Shown: positions 1 through 5,410, counted from the first letter of the stretch. The stretch: DNA of 5,475 bases from CAYONM01 sp964405325 (GCA_964405325.1 CAYONM010000247.1:1-5475); one strand, 5' to 3'. A program made the numbers and translations. Notes: generated by a model from the sequence alone, not told the origin.

Positions 1-52
1 GCAGCCAGGGAGGCTGCTGGGGGTCGAACTGGTTTTTCCTGGCAAGCCGCAT
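1..52 (-). CDS. 5' end of a Y1 (RAYT-like) transposase, partial
   Basis: A minus-strand frame opens at an ATG (50-52) and runs off the left edge, reading MRLARKNQFDPQQPPWL. The second copy of this sequence (106-222) shows the next residues, HCVSRCVRKAFLCG. That HCVSRCVRxAFLCG block is characteristic of the N-terminus of one branch of IS200-like Y1 transposases (REP-associated tyrosine transposases), which are HUH single-strand DNA transposases. The catalytic HUH motif and the tyrosine would lie outside the window, so I cannot tell whether this copy is intact. There is no clear Shine-Dalgarno sequence just before the ATG. The assignment rests on recalled family resemblance of the second copy, since only 17 residues are visible here. 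Confidence 0.5.
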   Translation of the reverse strand, partial: MRLARKNQFDPQQPPWL

Positions 53-105
53 GACTGTGAATGTTGTGTGGATTGGCGGCCTGTCAATTATAAATAGCCT
101 GTCCC

Positions 106-222
106 CTACCGTTCCATTACCGTTCCATCGCCGCAGAGGAAAGCCTTGCGGACGCAGCGACTGACGCAATGCAGCCAGGGAGGCTGCTGGGGGTCGAACT
201 GGTTTTTCCTGGCAAGCCGCAT
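106..222 (-). pseudogene. Truncated Y1/RAYT-like transposase fragment, second copy
   Basis: From an ATG at 220-222 this minus-strand frame gives 38 residues: MRLARKNQFDPQQPP, then WLHCVSRCVRKAFLCG, then DGTVMER and a TAG at 106-108. The first 32 or so residues match the expected N-terminus of IS200-like/RAYT transposases. After FLCGD the frame enters the leader of the other repeat copy (GGAACGGTA units) and stops. A complete member of the family is several hundred residues long with an HUH motif and a catalytic tyrosine, and none of that is present, so this fragment cannot be an active transposase. The offset between copies is 170, not a multiple of three, so the two copies are not in one continuous frame. 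I infer that it arose by tandem duplication or slippage at the GGAACGG-rich leader. Confidence 0.7.
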
Positions 223-390
223 GACTGTGAATGTTGTGTGGATTGGCGGCTTGTCAATTATAGATAGCCTGTCCCCTACCGTTCCCCTACCGTTCCCGCT
301 CCTGCCGATGGGCACGACCTGGACGCCGTGTGTATGAAGTTCCTCGATGCGATCGGCATCCAGGCTGTCGATAAGCGGTGTGGTGATCAT
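106..390 (-). CDS. Chimeric small ORF: unknown N-terminus fused to transposase fragment
   Basis: An ATG at 388-390 has a plausible ribosome-binding site, GAGGG (complement of 399-403), 8 bases away. The first 32 residues begin MITTPLIDSLDADRIEEL and continue to about VVPIGRSG at position 295. They look like a genuine protein start, but I do not recognise the family. At about 296 the frame enters the inner transposase repeat and stays open through its leader and coding part to the stop at 106, 94 residues in all. The likely history is that a gene lying downstream of the M48 protease was cut by arrival of the transposase repeat and now reads into it. Whether the fused product is made is unknown; the joined reading frame may be chance. 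The 163-bp gap up to the M48 stop shows no clear terminator. Confidence 0.3.
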   Translation of the reverse strand: MITTPLIDSLDADRIEELHTHGVQVVPIGRSGNGRGTVGDRLSIIDKPPIHTTFTVMRLARKNQFDPQQPPWLHCVSRCVRKAFLCGDGTVMER

Positions 391-553
391 GGAAGGGTCC
401 CTCAAAAGTCGAAAAAGCCGATCTCGGTGCCCACCAGCTGAGCGCGTGCAAGCGCGAAGACCTGCGGTCCGCACCTCCGACCGAGCGTGGGGCTGTGCGG
501 CGAAGGCGCGAGGTCCGAGCCGGACTGGCGGCGGTGCCCCCTTGAAGGAAGCA

Positions 554-2497
554 TCATGGGCTTGTCGTCCTTTTCCCGAGCAGGGGCAGGGGGCAGTCGA
601 GGATGGCGGCCAGCAGGCGCAGCAAGGCCCATTCCGGCGGGCTGATCTGATCGTCGCTGGATACGCAGATGGCGAAGGCGTCGAGCAGACGCCGGCGCAG
701 GCCCAGATGCAGGCTGTCCAGGCGTTTCAGGGCGGCGTCGAAATCGCGCAGGCGGCAGTGTTCCGGCAGTTCTGTCGGCAATTGCGCATCCAATCGTTTA
801 CAGGCCTCGGCATAGGCCGCCTGTGCCTGGGCGCGGTTCTTGTGCCCTTCCAAGGCCAGGAAAGTGAGCACGCAGGCTAGCGGTTCGGCGATCGAGCGCA
901 GGTTGTGCATTATGTGCTTGGCTGCGGCCGGCTGGTCGCGATGCAGCGCATCACAGCTGTGTCGGACCAGTCGGAAGACGGCGTATTCGCTGACCGTTAC
1001 CTGGTCGTCGGCCGCGATCAGCTGTTGCATGCCGCGCCGGAAGCGCTGGTACTGATCTTTGGTCAACAAGCGCAGGGTTGGCAAGCAGGTTTCCAATAGT
1101 GGGAGATGTACGACCACCGGCATGTTGCGGATGCTCTGGATCAGTTTGCGGGTCTCGTTCGCGACCAGGGGGTCGGCATGTTCGCCGACCACTTGCAGCA
1201 GACGCTCCTCCTGCTCGCGATCGGCGTCGACCACCAACAGGCCGTAGACGATGGCGCGGGCGCTGAACACGTCGTGCGCCGCTTCCCGCAGTTGACCTGG
1301 GATCTGGGACAAGAGGCTGCCGGCGGCGCTGACATCGCTTTGCGACATGCTGCCGATGTGCGCCATCAGAGCGAGCACGCCCTGTCCGACCACCTGATTT
1401 TCAATACTCTGCAGACGACGTCGCTCCTTGCTGCTCAGATCCTCGTCCGCCAGACGCGCAGCACGGTCGTCGGCGGCGACCTGCTCCGGCGCCGGCAGGC
1501 TGCCATCCCAATCGGGCAGCACGGCGCGGATGCGGGCTTCGATGGGGGGATGGCTGGCGAAACTGAAACCGTAGGATGTACGGCTGGCGCCGAAGAAGAG
1601 GTGGCTGAATTCTTCGCGGCTGGCGCGGGAGACGCGCGAGCCCAGGCCGACGGCGATGCGCTTGAGCACGTCGGCGACGGCGTCGGGATTGCGGGTGAAT
1701 TGCACGGCGGCGGCGTCGGCCAGGTATTCCCGCTGCCGATTGACCGCGGCTTTGATGCCGTCCGCCATGAGTTTCCCGATGGAACCGATCAGCCAGAGCA
1801 CGGCGCCAATGCCCAACAGGAATAGCAGGCCTCCGCCCTGGCGTCGACCGCGGCTGTGATAGTTGCGGTTGTGACCGCTGCTGAAGCTGAGCTTGAGCAG
1901 GGTGAGGCCGACGATCGAAAGCATGAGGATGCCGTGCAGTACCGCCACCAGGCGCAGGTTCAGGCGCATGTCGCCATACAAGATATGGCTGAATTCATGC
2001 GCGATCACGGCTTGCAACTGGTCGCGATTCAATTTGCGCAGGCAGCCTTCAGTGACGCAGATCACGGCGTCGCCTGGGGTCAGGCCGGCGGCGCAGGCGT
2101 TGATGCCCATTTCCTGTGGCAGGACGTACAAACCCGGAACCGGCAGGCCGGCGGCGATCGCCATTTCCTCGACCACATTGAGCAGCACGCGTTCTTCCGG
2201 GGCATCGGCACTGCGACGGGCGAGCCGGGCACCCAGGCGTTCGGCCACCGCCGGTCCACCCAGGCGCAGCTGCCAGCTGCGCCAGAGGCTGCCGCCGAGG
2301 ATGCACAGCAGGCCCAGAGTCGTGGCGATGATGTGCGACCAGTGTTCAATTTCGGGACTGGGCGCGGGCCAGTAGTCGAAGTACAGCCAGACCACGGCAT
2401 TGAGCGCCACTTGGATCAGGAGCACCGCCATCGCGAACAGCACCAGCAGCCAGCGGCTGCGCTTGCGAGCGTCTTCCTGATGCTGGAAAAAATCCAT
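554..2497 (-). CDS. Membrane-anchored M48 family metallopeptidase (HtpX/Ste24-like) with long C-terminal domain
   Basis: A 647-residue zinc endopeptidase, probably at the inner membrane. Visible parts in order: hydrophobic segments at about 16-40 and 55-72; a soluble stretch; the zinc motif HEFSH at 167-171 (two histidines plus the catalytic glutamate); two further hydrophobic segments at about 183-203 and 223-242; REYLAD at 256-261, where E257 is the expected third zinc ligand; and SHPP at 315-318, typical near the end of the M48 domain. The remaining 320 residues are soluble. Within them, about 484-515 (AADDQVTVSEYAVFRL) and 602-632 (SSDDQISPPEWALLRLL) resemble each other and look TerB-like. 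HtpX itself is only about 290 residues, so this belongs to a longer family often found beside lemA. The start is supported by AAGGG (2504-2508), 6 bases before the ATG. A small hairpin (2532-2538 with 2543-2549) lies in the leader. Substrates are unknown; by family, quality control of membrane proteins. Confidence 0.93.
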   Translation of the reverse strand: MDFFQHQEDARKRSRWLLVLFAMAVLLIQVALNAVVWLYFDYWPAPSPEIEHWSHIIATTLGLLCILGGSLWRSWQLRLGGPAVAERLGARLARRSADAPEERVLLNVVEEMAIAAGLPVPGLYVLPQEMGINACAAGLTPGDAVICVTEGCLRKLNRDQLQAVIAHEFSHILYGDMRLNLRLVAVLHGILMLSIVGLTLLKLSFSSGHNRNYHSRGRRQGGGLLFLLGIGAVLWLIGSIGKLMADGIKAAVNRQREYLADAAAVQFTRNPDAVADVLKRIAVGLGSRVSRASREEFSHLFFGASRTSYGFSFASHPPIEARIRAVLPDWDGSLPAPEQVAADDRAARLADEDLSSKERRRLQSIENQVVGQGVLALMAHIGSMSQSDVSAAGSLLSQIPGQLREAAHDVFSARAIVYGLLVVDADREQEERLLQVVGEHADPLVANETRKLIQSIRNMPVVVHLPLLETCLPTLRLLTKDQYQRFRRGMQQLIAADDQVTVSEYAVFRLVRHSCDALHRDQPAAAKHIMHNLRSIAEPLACVLTFLALEGHKNRAQAQAAYAEACKRLDAQLPTELPEHCRLRDFDAALKRLDSLHLGLRRRLLDAFAICVSSDDQISPPEWALLRLLAAILDCPLPLLGKRTTSP

Positions 2498-2586
2498 TGT
2501 TTACCCTTGTGGATCGGAAGGGGGTGGGCGTCTGGGTATTTTTATCCAGGAATGTGCTTCTTTGCCGCTCGTTGTGGAGTTGACCG

Positions 2587-2668
2587 TTAGCAGTCGGCAG
2601 TTTGCGGGTGCTCGCTGCGCTCGTGCTTGGGAGATGCCCCGCTGGATCTATGAATTGCCGACTGCCAA
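2587..2668. repeat. 82-bp element bounded by 16-bp inverted repeats
   Basis: The left arm, 2587-2602 (TTAGCAGTCGGCAGTT), is the reverse complement of the right arm, 2653-2668 (AATTGCCGACTGCCAA), at 14 of 16 positions, including a perfect 10-bp core GCAGTCGGCA/TGCCGACTGC. The 50-bp interior contains CTCGCTGCGCTCG, itself nearly palindromic. The element occupies much of the 244-bp gap between lemA and the M48 protease gene. It has no reading frame of its own and no T-run, so it is not a standard terminator. It could be a small palindromic mobile repeat (REP or MITE-like), or a stem-loop in the lemA-M48 transcript that affects RNA stability. No target-site duplication is obvious at the ends. Confidence 0.7.
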
Positions 2669-2741
2669 CTCCATGGCGGGCCTTGAGCAGTCGTGAAACG
2701 GAAAATCATTCCATGCGCACTGCTGACACACGCCATGCACG

Positions 2742-3350
2742 TTAAAATTGAACTTTTGGTGCCTCGCGTTCGGCGGCGTCTTCGATTTCGAATTGTTGTG
2801 CCGGTTGGAAGCCCAGGGCGCCGGCGATGAACACCGCCGGGACTTTTTGCTGTGCGGTGTTGTAGCGCATGACAGCGTCGTTGTAGGCTTGGCGGGCGAA
2901 GGCGACCTTGTTCTCGGTGCTGGTCAGTTCTTCCGTGAGATCGGCGATGGTCTGATCCGCCTTGAGATCTGGATACTGTTCGAACAGGGCCATGAAGCGG
3001 CCCATGGCGCCGCCGAGGCCCGTTTCGGCCTGCATCAGGCCCCGCATGGCGCCGGCATCGGCGGGGTTGGCGGCGGCTTTCTGTTCTGCGTTCACCGCCT
3101 GGCTGCGCGCTTGGATCACTGCTTCCAGGGTGCCGCGTTCGTGTGCCATGTAGCCTTTGGCGGATTCCACCAGATTGGGAATCAGATCGTGGCGTCGTTT
3201 CAATTGCACATCGATCTGACCGAAGGCGTTGACGAAGCGGTTGCGCAAGGTCACCAGGCTGTTGTAGATGCCAACGCCCCAGAAGGCCAGGATCAGGGCG
3301 CTGAGCACGATGAGGCCGAGGATGATGGCCAGGATCATGGTGGTGGTCAT
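2742..3350 (-). CDS. lemA: LemA family protein
   Basis: A 202-residue protein with the full LemA layout. There is an N-terminal membrane anchor at about residues 5-27, which should leave the C-terminal part as a helical domain on the other side of the membrane. It is followed by the family signature IYNSLVTLRNRFVNAF (28-43), QIDVQLKRRHDLIPNLV (45-61) and KGYMAHE (65-71). Towards the end come STENKVAFARQAYND (144-158), then YN (163-164), a GFQPAQQFE segment (180-188) and the closing PKVQF. The length matches the usual 180-200 residues. AGGAG (complement of 3359-3363) sits 8 bases before the ATG, which supports this start. LemA has no known enzymatic activity; it is commonly encoded next to HtpX-like M48 proteases, as here, and probably works with the protease at the envelope. 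Most likely cotranscribed with the M48 gene, although a 244-bp gap with an inverted-repeat element separates them. Confidence 0.95.
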   Translation of the reverse strand: MTTTMILAIILGLIVLSALILAFWGVGIYNSLVTLRNRFVNAFGQIDVQLKRRHDLIPNLVESAKGYMAHERGTLEAVIQARSQAVNAEQKAAANPADAGAMRGLMQAETGLGGAMGRFMALFEQYPDLKADQTIADLTEELTSTENKVAFARQAYNDAVMRYNTAQQKVPAVFIAGALGFQPAQQFEIEDAAEREAPKVQF

Positions 3351-3475
3351 GGGTAGGACTCCTGTTTCGATTACTGATGAGGATGTGCCGATTCGCGGAG
3401 GGGAAAGTGCGAGTGATGGTTGTCAATCAGGGCCGCTCAAAGCTCTCCCGGCCTTAGGCAGCCTGACCGACGGGA

Positions 3476-3553
3476 GAGCCGGATGCTGGAAATCTGCATG
3501 TCCGGTTCGACGAGGGCCCCGGCCGGGTCATAGACCCGCCGGGGCTACTCTAC
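3476..3553 (+). ncRNA. Group II intron remnant: domains V and VI and 3' end
   Basis: Domain V is 3476-3508. GAGCCGG (3476-3482) pairs with CCGGTTC (3502-3508), including the AGC catalytic triad region, and ATGC (3483-3486) pairs with GCAT (3496-3499) above a GT bulge (3500-3501), capped by a GGAAAT loop region. Domain VI follows directly. GAG (3512-3514) pairs with CTC (3548-3550), then a single unpaired A (3547), then GGCCCCGG (3515-3522) with CCGGGGCT (3539-3546), an inner stem CGGGTC/GACCCG, and an ATA loop. The lone A, seven bases from the final AC at 3553, is where the branch-point adenosine of a group II intron belongs. No reverse transcriptase/maturase and no 5' domains are present: lemA begins only 126 bp upstream. 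This is therefore a 5'-truncated dead copy. The upper domain V stem has a T-T mismatch (3487/3495), consistent with decay. Confidence 0.75.
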
Positions 3554-3572
3554 TGACTCTGTGAGAAAAATG

Positions 3573-3633
3573 ATCGAACAAGGCGCTCAACCGGACGCCT
3601 CCGGCGCCGGTTGGCTTTGACCTTCGGTTGGGC
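3573..3633 (+). other. attC-like integron recombination site, 61 bp
   Basis: The right end, GTTGGGC (3627-3633), fits the attC R' consensus GTTRRRY exactly. The left end, ATCGAAC (3573-3579), fits the R'' consensus RYYYAAC except at one base and keeps the AAC that pairs with GTT. Inside, CAACCGG (3588-3594) and CCGGTTG (3607-3613) form perfect L''/L' boxes, followed inward by CGCC/GGCG and a TCC loop, with one unpaired A (3595) between the box and the tip stem. As I recall it, the well-known aadA-type attC of about 60 bp has the same arrangement, with an unpaired base in the same place, and the top-strand sequences align over most of their length. R''/R' pairing is weak here (about 4-5 of 7), so the site may be degenerate. 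A plain terminator is less likely because no T-run follows the hairpin. Confidence 0.5.
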
Positions 3634-3810
3634 AATGATCGGCAGCAGAATAATCGGATTGAAGCGGATGAGATTAATCCCGGAATTTTTACGCTGTCGC
3701 CGGCTCCAGAGGCTGCCTCTGAAGCCTATCGATGGCGAGTGCGCCTGATGTTGGGCATTTACCGGCCGCTTCGTGGTCTGGAGGCGTGGTACTGGAAGCC
3801 TTCGTCATGA
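3628..3810 (+). CDS. Putative cassette ORF A, 60 aa, unknown function
   Basis: An open frame that could start at the TTG at 3628, inside the attC-like R' box, and ends at a TGA (3808-3810). The frame is in fact open from 3574 after a TGA, so the true start is uncertain; the only in-frame ATG is late, at 3748. The product is hydrophilic at first (NRIEADEINPGIFTLSPAPE) and then rich in aromatic and basic residues (AYRWRVRLMLGIYRPLRG, then LEAWYWKPSS). I recognise no domain. Its stop overlaps the start of the next frame as ATGA, which favours real coding. Position directly after an attC-like site and orientation opposite to pcm and lemA are what a gene cassette would show. No good ribosome-binding site is visible. 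An alternative is one ancestral gene broken by a frameshift near 3808. Confidence 0.3.
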   Translation: MGNDRQQNNRIEADEINPGIFTLSPAPEAASEAYRWRVRLMLGIYRPLRGLEAWYWKPSS

Positions 3811-3989
3811 CTCGTCTCGATGACCACGTGTTTGTCCGTTGCGCCTGGGTCGAGGAGATCCGCTGGCGGGTCGCCGAGCACGCTGGCTGCGCCTTTACCG
3901 ATGACCAGGTGTTCAGCACTCCAGTCCCGGCAGCATTGGCACGAACCGGACAAACAGATCATCCTGACGACGCCAGTCGTCGTCGCTGA
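3807..3989 (+). CDS. Putative cassette ORF B, 60 aa, unknown function, overlaps pcm 3' end
   Basis: The ATG (3807-3809) overlaps the stop of ORF A as ATGA, an arrangement typical of translational coupling; the same frame is open further upstream from an ATG at 3732. The protein starts MTRLDDHVFVRCAWVEEI and continues RWRVAEHAGCAFTDDQVF, with strongly GC-biased third codon positions over residues 1-36, which argues for true coding. From about 3913 the frame runs antisense through the 3' end of pcm for 77 bp, and the rest (STPVPAALARTG and onward) probably is chance read-through. I infer that the original gene was truncated near 3905-3912. I recognise no family. It may be the second half of a gene whose first half is ORF A. 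Confidence 0.3.
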   Translation: MTRLDDHVFVRCAWVEEIRWRVAEHAGCAFTDDQVFSTPVPAALARTGQTDHPDDASRRR

Positions 3990-4581
3990 CGCGCTCCACC
4001 AGTTGCAGCACCTGTTCGTCATCGCGGGTGATGGGTTGGATCAAACGGCCGCCGATGGCGAGTTGGGCTTCCAGGGCGCTGTGATCGCGCGGAAAGACCG
4101 CGCCGACGTGGATGGCGTGGTAGGGGGCCTGCTCTGGCCAACCGGCGAAGCCGTCGCCGTGTTCATAGTCAATGCGGGCCCAGTCCCCTCGCCGGCATAG
4201 CGGTAAAATGTCCAGGGCGCGTGCCGCTAGCCGGCCTTGGCGTTCGCGGGCAAACACCTGGCCATCGGGCCCCACCAGCATCGCCAGCAGCGCCGTGACG
4301 TAGCCCGAGCCGGCACCAATGTCCAAGACCCGCATGCCGGCTTGTAGCTGCAACAGACCGAGCATGTGGGCGATCAGGCTGGGTTGTGAAATGGTCTGAC
4401 CGGCACCGATGGAAACCGGGGCGTCGACGTAGGCCTGGCCCTGGGCATCGTCGGGCAGAAAGGCGTGTCGGGGCAGGCGGGCCATGGCGTTGCAGATGTG
4501 GGCATCACCGAGCTGGCCGATGGCGTCGCGGATCAGCCGCGCGCGCTGTCGCTGATGCATGGGACTGTCAGGAATCGGCAT
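3913..4581 (-). CDS. pcm: Protein-L-isoaspartate(D-aspartate) O-methyltransferase
   Basis: A 222-residue cytosolic repair enzyme that methylates isoaspartyl residues in damaged proteins using S-adenosylmethionine. Family marks in order: LPRHAFLPDDAQGQAYVDAP (36-55), the conserved GQTISQP (61-67) that helps form the active site, SAM-binding motif I VLDIGAGSGY (85-94), a second acidic region at about 107-113, GDGFAGWPEQAPYHAI (142-157), and GGRLIQPI (177-184). Length is normal for bacterial PCMT. The segment after the GDG motif (HVGAVFPRDHSALEAQL) departs from the usual IVTAAA-type sequence, so the gene may belong to a divergent sub-branch. AGGAG (4589-4593) lies 7 bases before the ATG. The first 14 bp overlap the end of the upstream RNA methyltransferase gene, so the two are almost certainly one transcript. 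Plus-strand ORF B overlaps its 3' end in antisense. Confidence 0.93.
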   Translation of the reverse strand: MPIPDSPMHQRQRARLIRDAIGQLGDAHICNAMARLPRHAFLPDDAQGQAYVDAPVSIGAGQTISQPSLIAHMLGLLQLQAGMRVLDIGAGSGYVTALLAMLVGPDGQVFARERQGRLAARALDILPLCRRGDWARIDYEHGDGFAGWPEQAPYHAIHVGAVFPRDHSALEAQLAIGGRLIQPITRDDEQVLQLVERVSDDDWRRQDDLFVRFVPMLPGLEC

Positions 4582-5392
4582 GTTCGGTCTCCTGGAGCAG
4601 ACAGGCGTGGGCCAATAGCGCGGCGGAGACGCCGGCGTTCAGGCTGTCCACCCCACTGGCCATGGGAATATGCACCGCCTGGCAGCAGGCGGCCACGGGG
4701 GTTGAGACGGCGCGGTCTTCGTTGCCAACCACCACGGCCCAACGAGGGCTGGTCCGCAGTTGGGCGATGGGCTGGCTGTCGGTCCCCAGCAGTCCCGCGT
4801 AGGCGGGAATGCCGGCGCGTTGCAGCAACGTGAGCAAGGTTGGCAGATCCTCACTGAGCAGCAGCGGTTGATGGAAGACATGGCCGACCGAGACACGGAT
4901 CGCCCGGCGGTACCAGGGATCGCAGCAGCCGGGGCCCAGGACCACCGCGTTCAGGCCCAGGCCGCGGGCAGAGCGGATGATGCCGCCAACGTTCGAGGCA
5001 TCGTGCACCGCATCCAGGACCAGCAGTCGCAGGGGGCCGGGCTGAGCGGCGCGTTGCAGGAGCCAGCTGGCATCGCCGCAGGCGGGGCGCCTGCCACAGG
5101 CCAAGGCGCCGCGATGGATGCGATAGCCAACCACCTGCGACAGCAGCTCGGTACTGGCGGTGAACACGGGGATGTCGGGCCGGGCGGCCAAATCGGTCGT
5201 GAGCTTGTCGACCAGGCTGGGTTTCAGCAGCACGCTCTGCACAGGCAGGGGGCTCTGCAACAGCATGCGGATGGTTTCAGTGCCTTCGGCCACAAAGCGT
5301 CCGGCGCGCGCGCGCAGGGTCTGGTCCTTCAAGTTGCGATAGGGGTCCAGGCGGGGATCCTGCCAATGGTCGATGGCTTGCATTGCTGGCAT
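4568..5392 (-). CDS. SpoU/TrmH-family RNA 2'-O-ribose methyltransferase
   Basis: A 274-residue SAM-dependent enzyme of the SPOUT (trefoil-knot) class, expected to methylate the 2'-hydroxyl of a nucleotide in rRNA or tRNA. The N-terminal 105 residues, including RFVAEGTETIRMLLQSP (32-48), match the L30e-like substrate-binding domain. The catalytic domain shows motif 1 DAVHDASNVGGIIRSARGLG (127-146, with N134 and R140), motif 2 VVGNEDRAVS (221-230) and motif 3 IPMASGVDSLNAGVSAALL (242-260). Motif 2 usually reads G-E-x-x-G-L-S; here AV replaces GL, a mild departure. GGAG (5402-5405) lies 9 bases before the first ATG, while a second ATG at 5381-5383 would be too far, so the first is chosen. The exact target RNA cannot be read from sequence; an RlmB- or TrmH-like role are both possible. 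Confidence 0.9.
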   Translation of the reverse strand: MPAMQAIDHWQDPRLDPYRNLKDQTLRARAGRFVAEGTETIRMLLQSPLPVQSVLLKPSLVDKLTTDLAARPDIPVFTASTELLSQVVGYRIHRGALACGRRPACGDASWLLQRAAQPGPLRLLVLDAVHDASNVGGIIRSARGLGLNAVVLGPGCCDPWYRRAIRVSVGHVFHQPLLLSEDLPTLLTLLQRAGIPAYAGLLGTDSQPIAQLRTSPRWAVVVGNEDRAVSTPVAACCQAVHIPMASGVDSLNAGVSAALLAHACLLQETEHADS

Positions 5393-5410
5393 TGCAATCT
5401 TCTCCGGCCA

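Larger units (their letters stand above)
1..296. repeat. Tandem direct repeat, 126-bp copies at 170-bp period
   Basis: Positions 1-126 and 171-296 match base for base at an offset of 170, with only four differences (81 C/T, 93 A/G, 116 A/C, 117 T/C). Similarity stops sharply after 126 and 296. Because the window begins inside the first copy, the true left end of the repeat is unknown and further copies may lie outside. Each copy covers the leader and start of a minus-strand Y1 transposase. Nested inside each copy, the 9-mer TACCGTTCC occurs twice at an 11-bp spacing (107-115 and 118-126; 277-285 and 288-296). The 44 bp between the copies (127-170) continue the transposase coding sequence of the inner copy, so the repeat looks like a tandem duplication of a transposase 5' end. 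Confidence 0.92.

Noticed and set aside
513..525. Hairpin GTCCG/CGGAC after the M48 gene as its terminator
   Set aside because: Only five base pairs and no T-run on the minus strand.
402..632. Minus-strand frame of 76 residues after the M48 gene
   Set aside because: It starts inside the M48 coding sequence in another frame and shows shadow-like composition. Its last 20 residues look somewhat protein-like, but there is no independent start or family match.
1106..1825. Plus-strand open frame of 239 residues
   Set aside because: Antisense to the M48 gene, with low-complexity composition and no recognisable domain.
1856..2590. Long plus-strand open frame of 244 residues
   Set aside because: It lies antisense to the M48 protease, whose zinc motif and domain order are clear; the plus frame is a histidine-, glutamine- and alanine-rich shadow of GC-rich coding sequence.
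2748..3356. Plus-strand open frame of 202 residues
   Set aside because: Exact antisense shadow of lemA, which has the full family signature on the minus strand.
2587..3426. Minus-strand open frame of 279 residues around lemA
   Set aside because: Alternative frame of lemA with arginine- and proline-rich shadow composition; its tail only translates the inverted-repeat element.
3421..3426. Perfect TTGACA -35 box on the minus strand upstream of lemA
   Set aside because: At 16-18 bases downstream the sequence is C-rich (TTTCCCCTCC) with nothing like TATAAT, so a sigma-70 promoter is not supported.
3588..3613. Hairpin CAACCGG/CCGGTTG as a rho-independent terminator
   Set aside because: No T-run follows on either strand, and the flanking R''/R' boxes and unpaired A fit an attC site better.
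3476..3633. Class IIC-attC intron inserted into an attC site
   Set aside because: Those introns insert inside the attC and in the opposite orientation to the cassette; here the intron end lies 20 bp outside the attC-like site and in the same orientation, so that label would be wrong.
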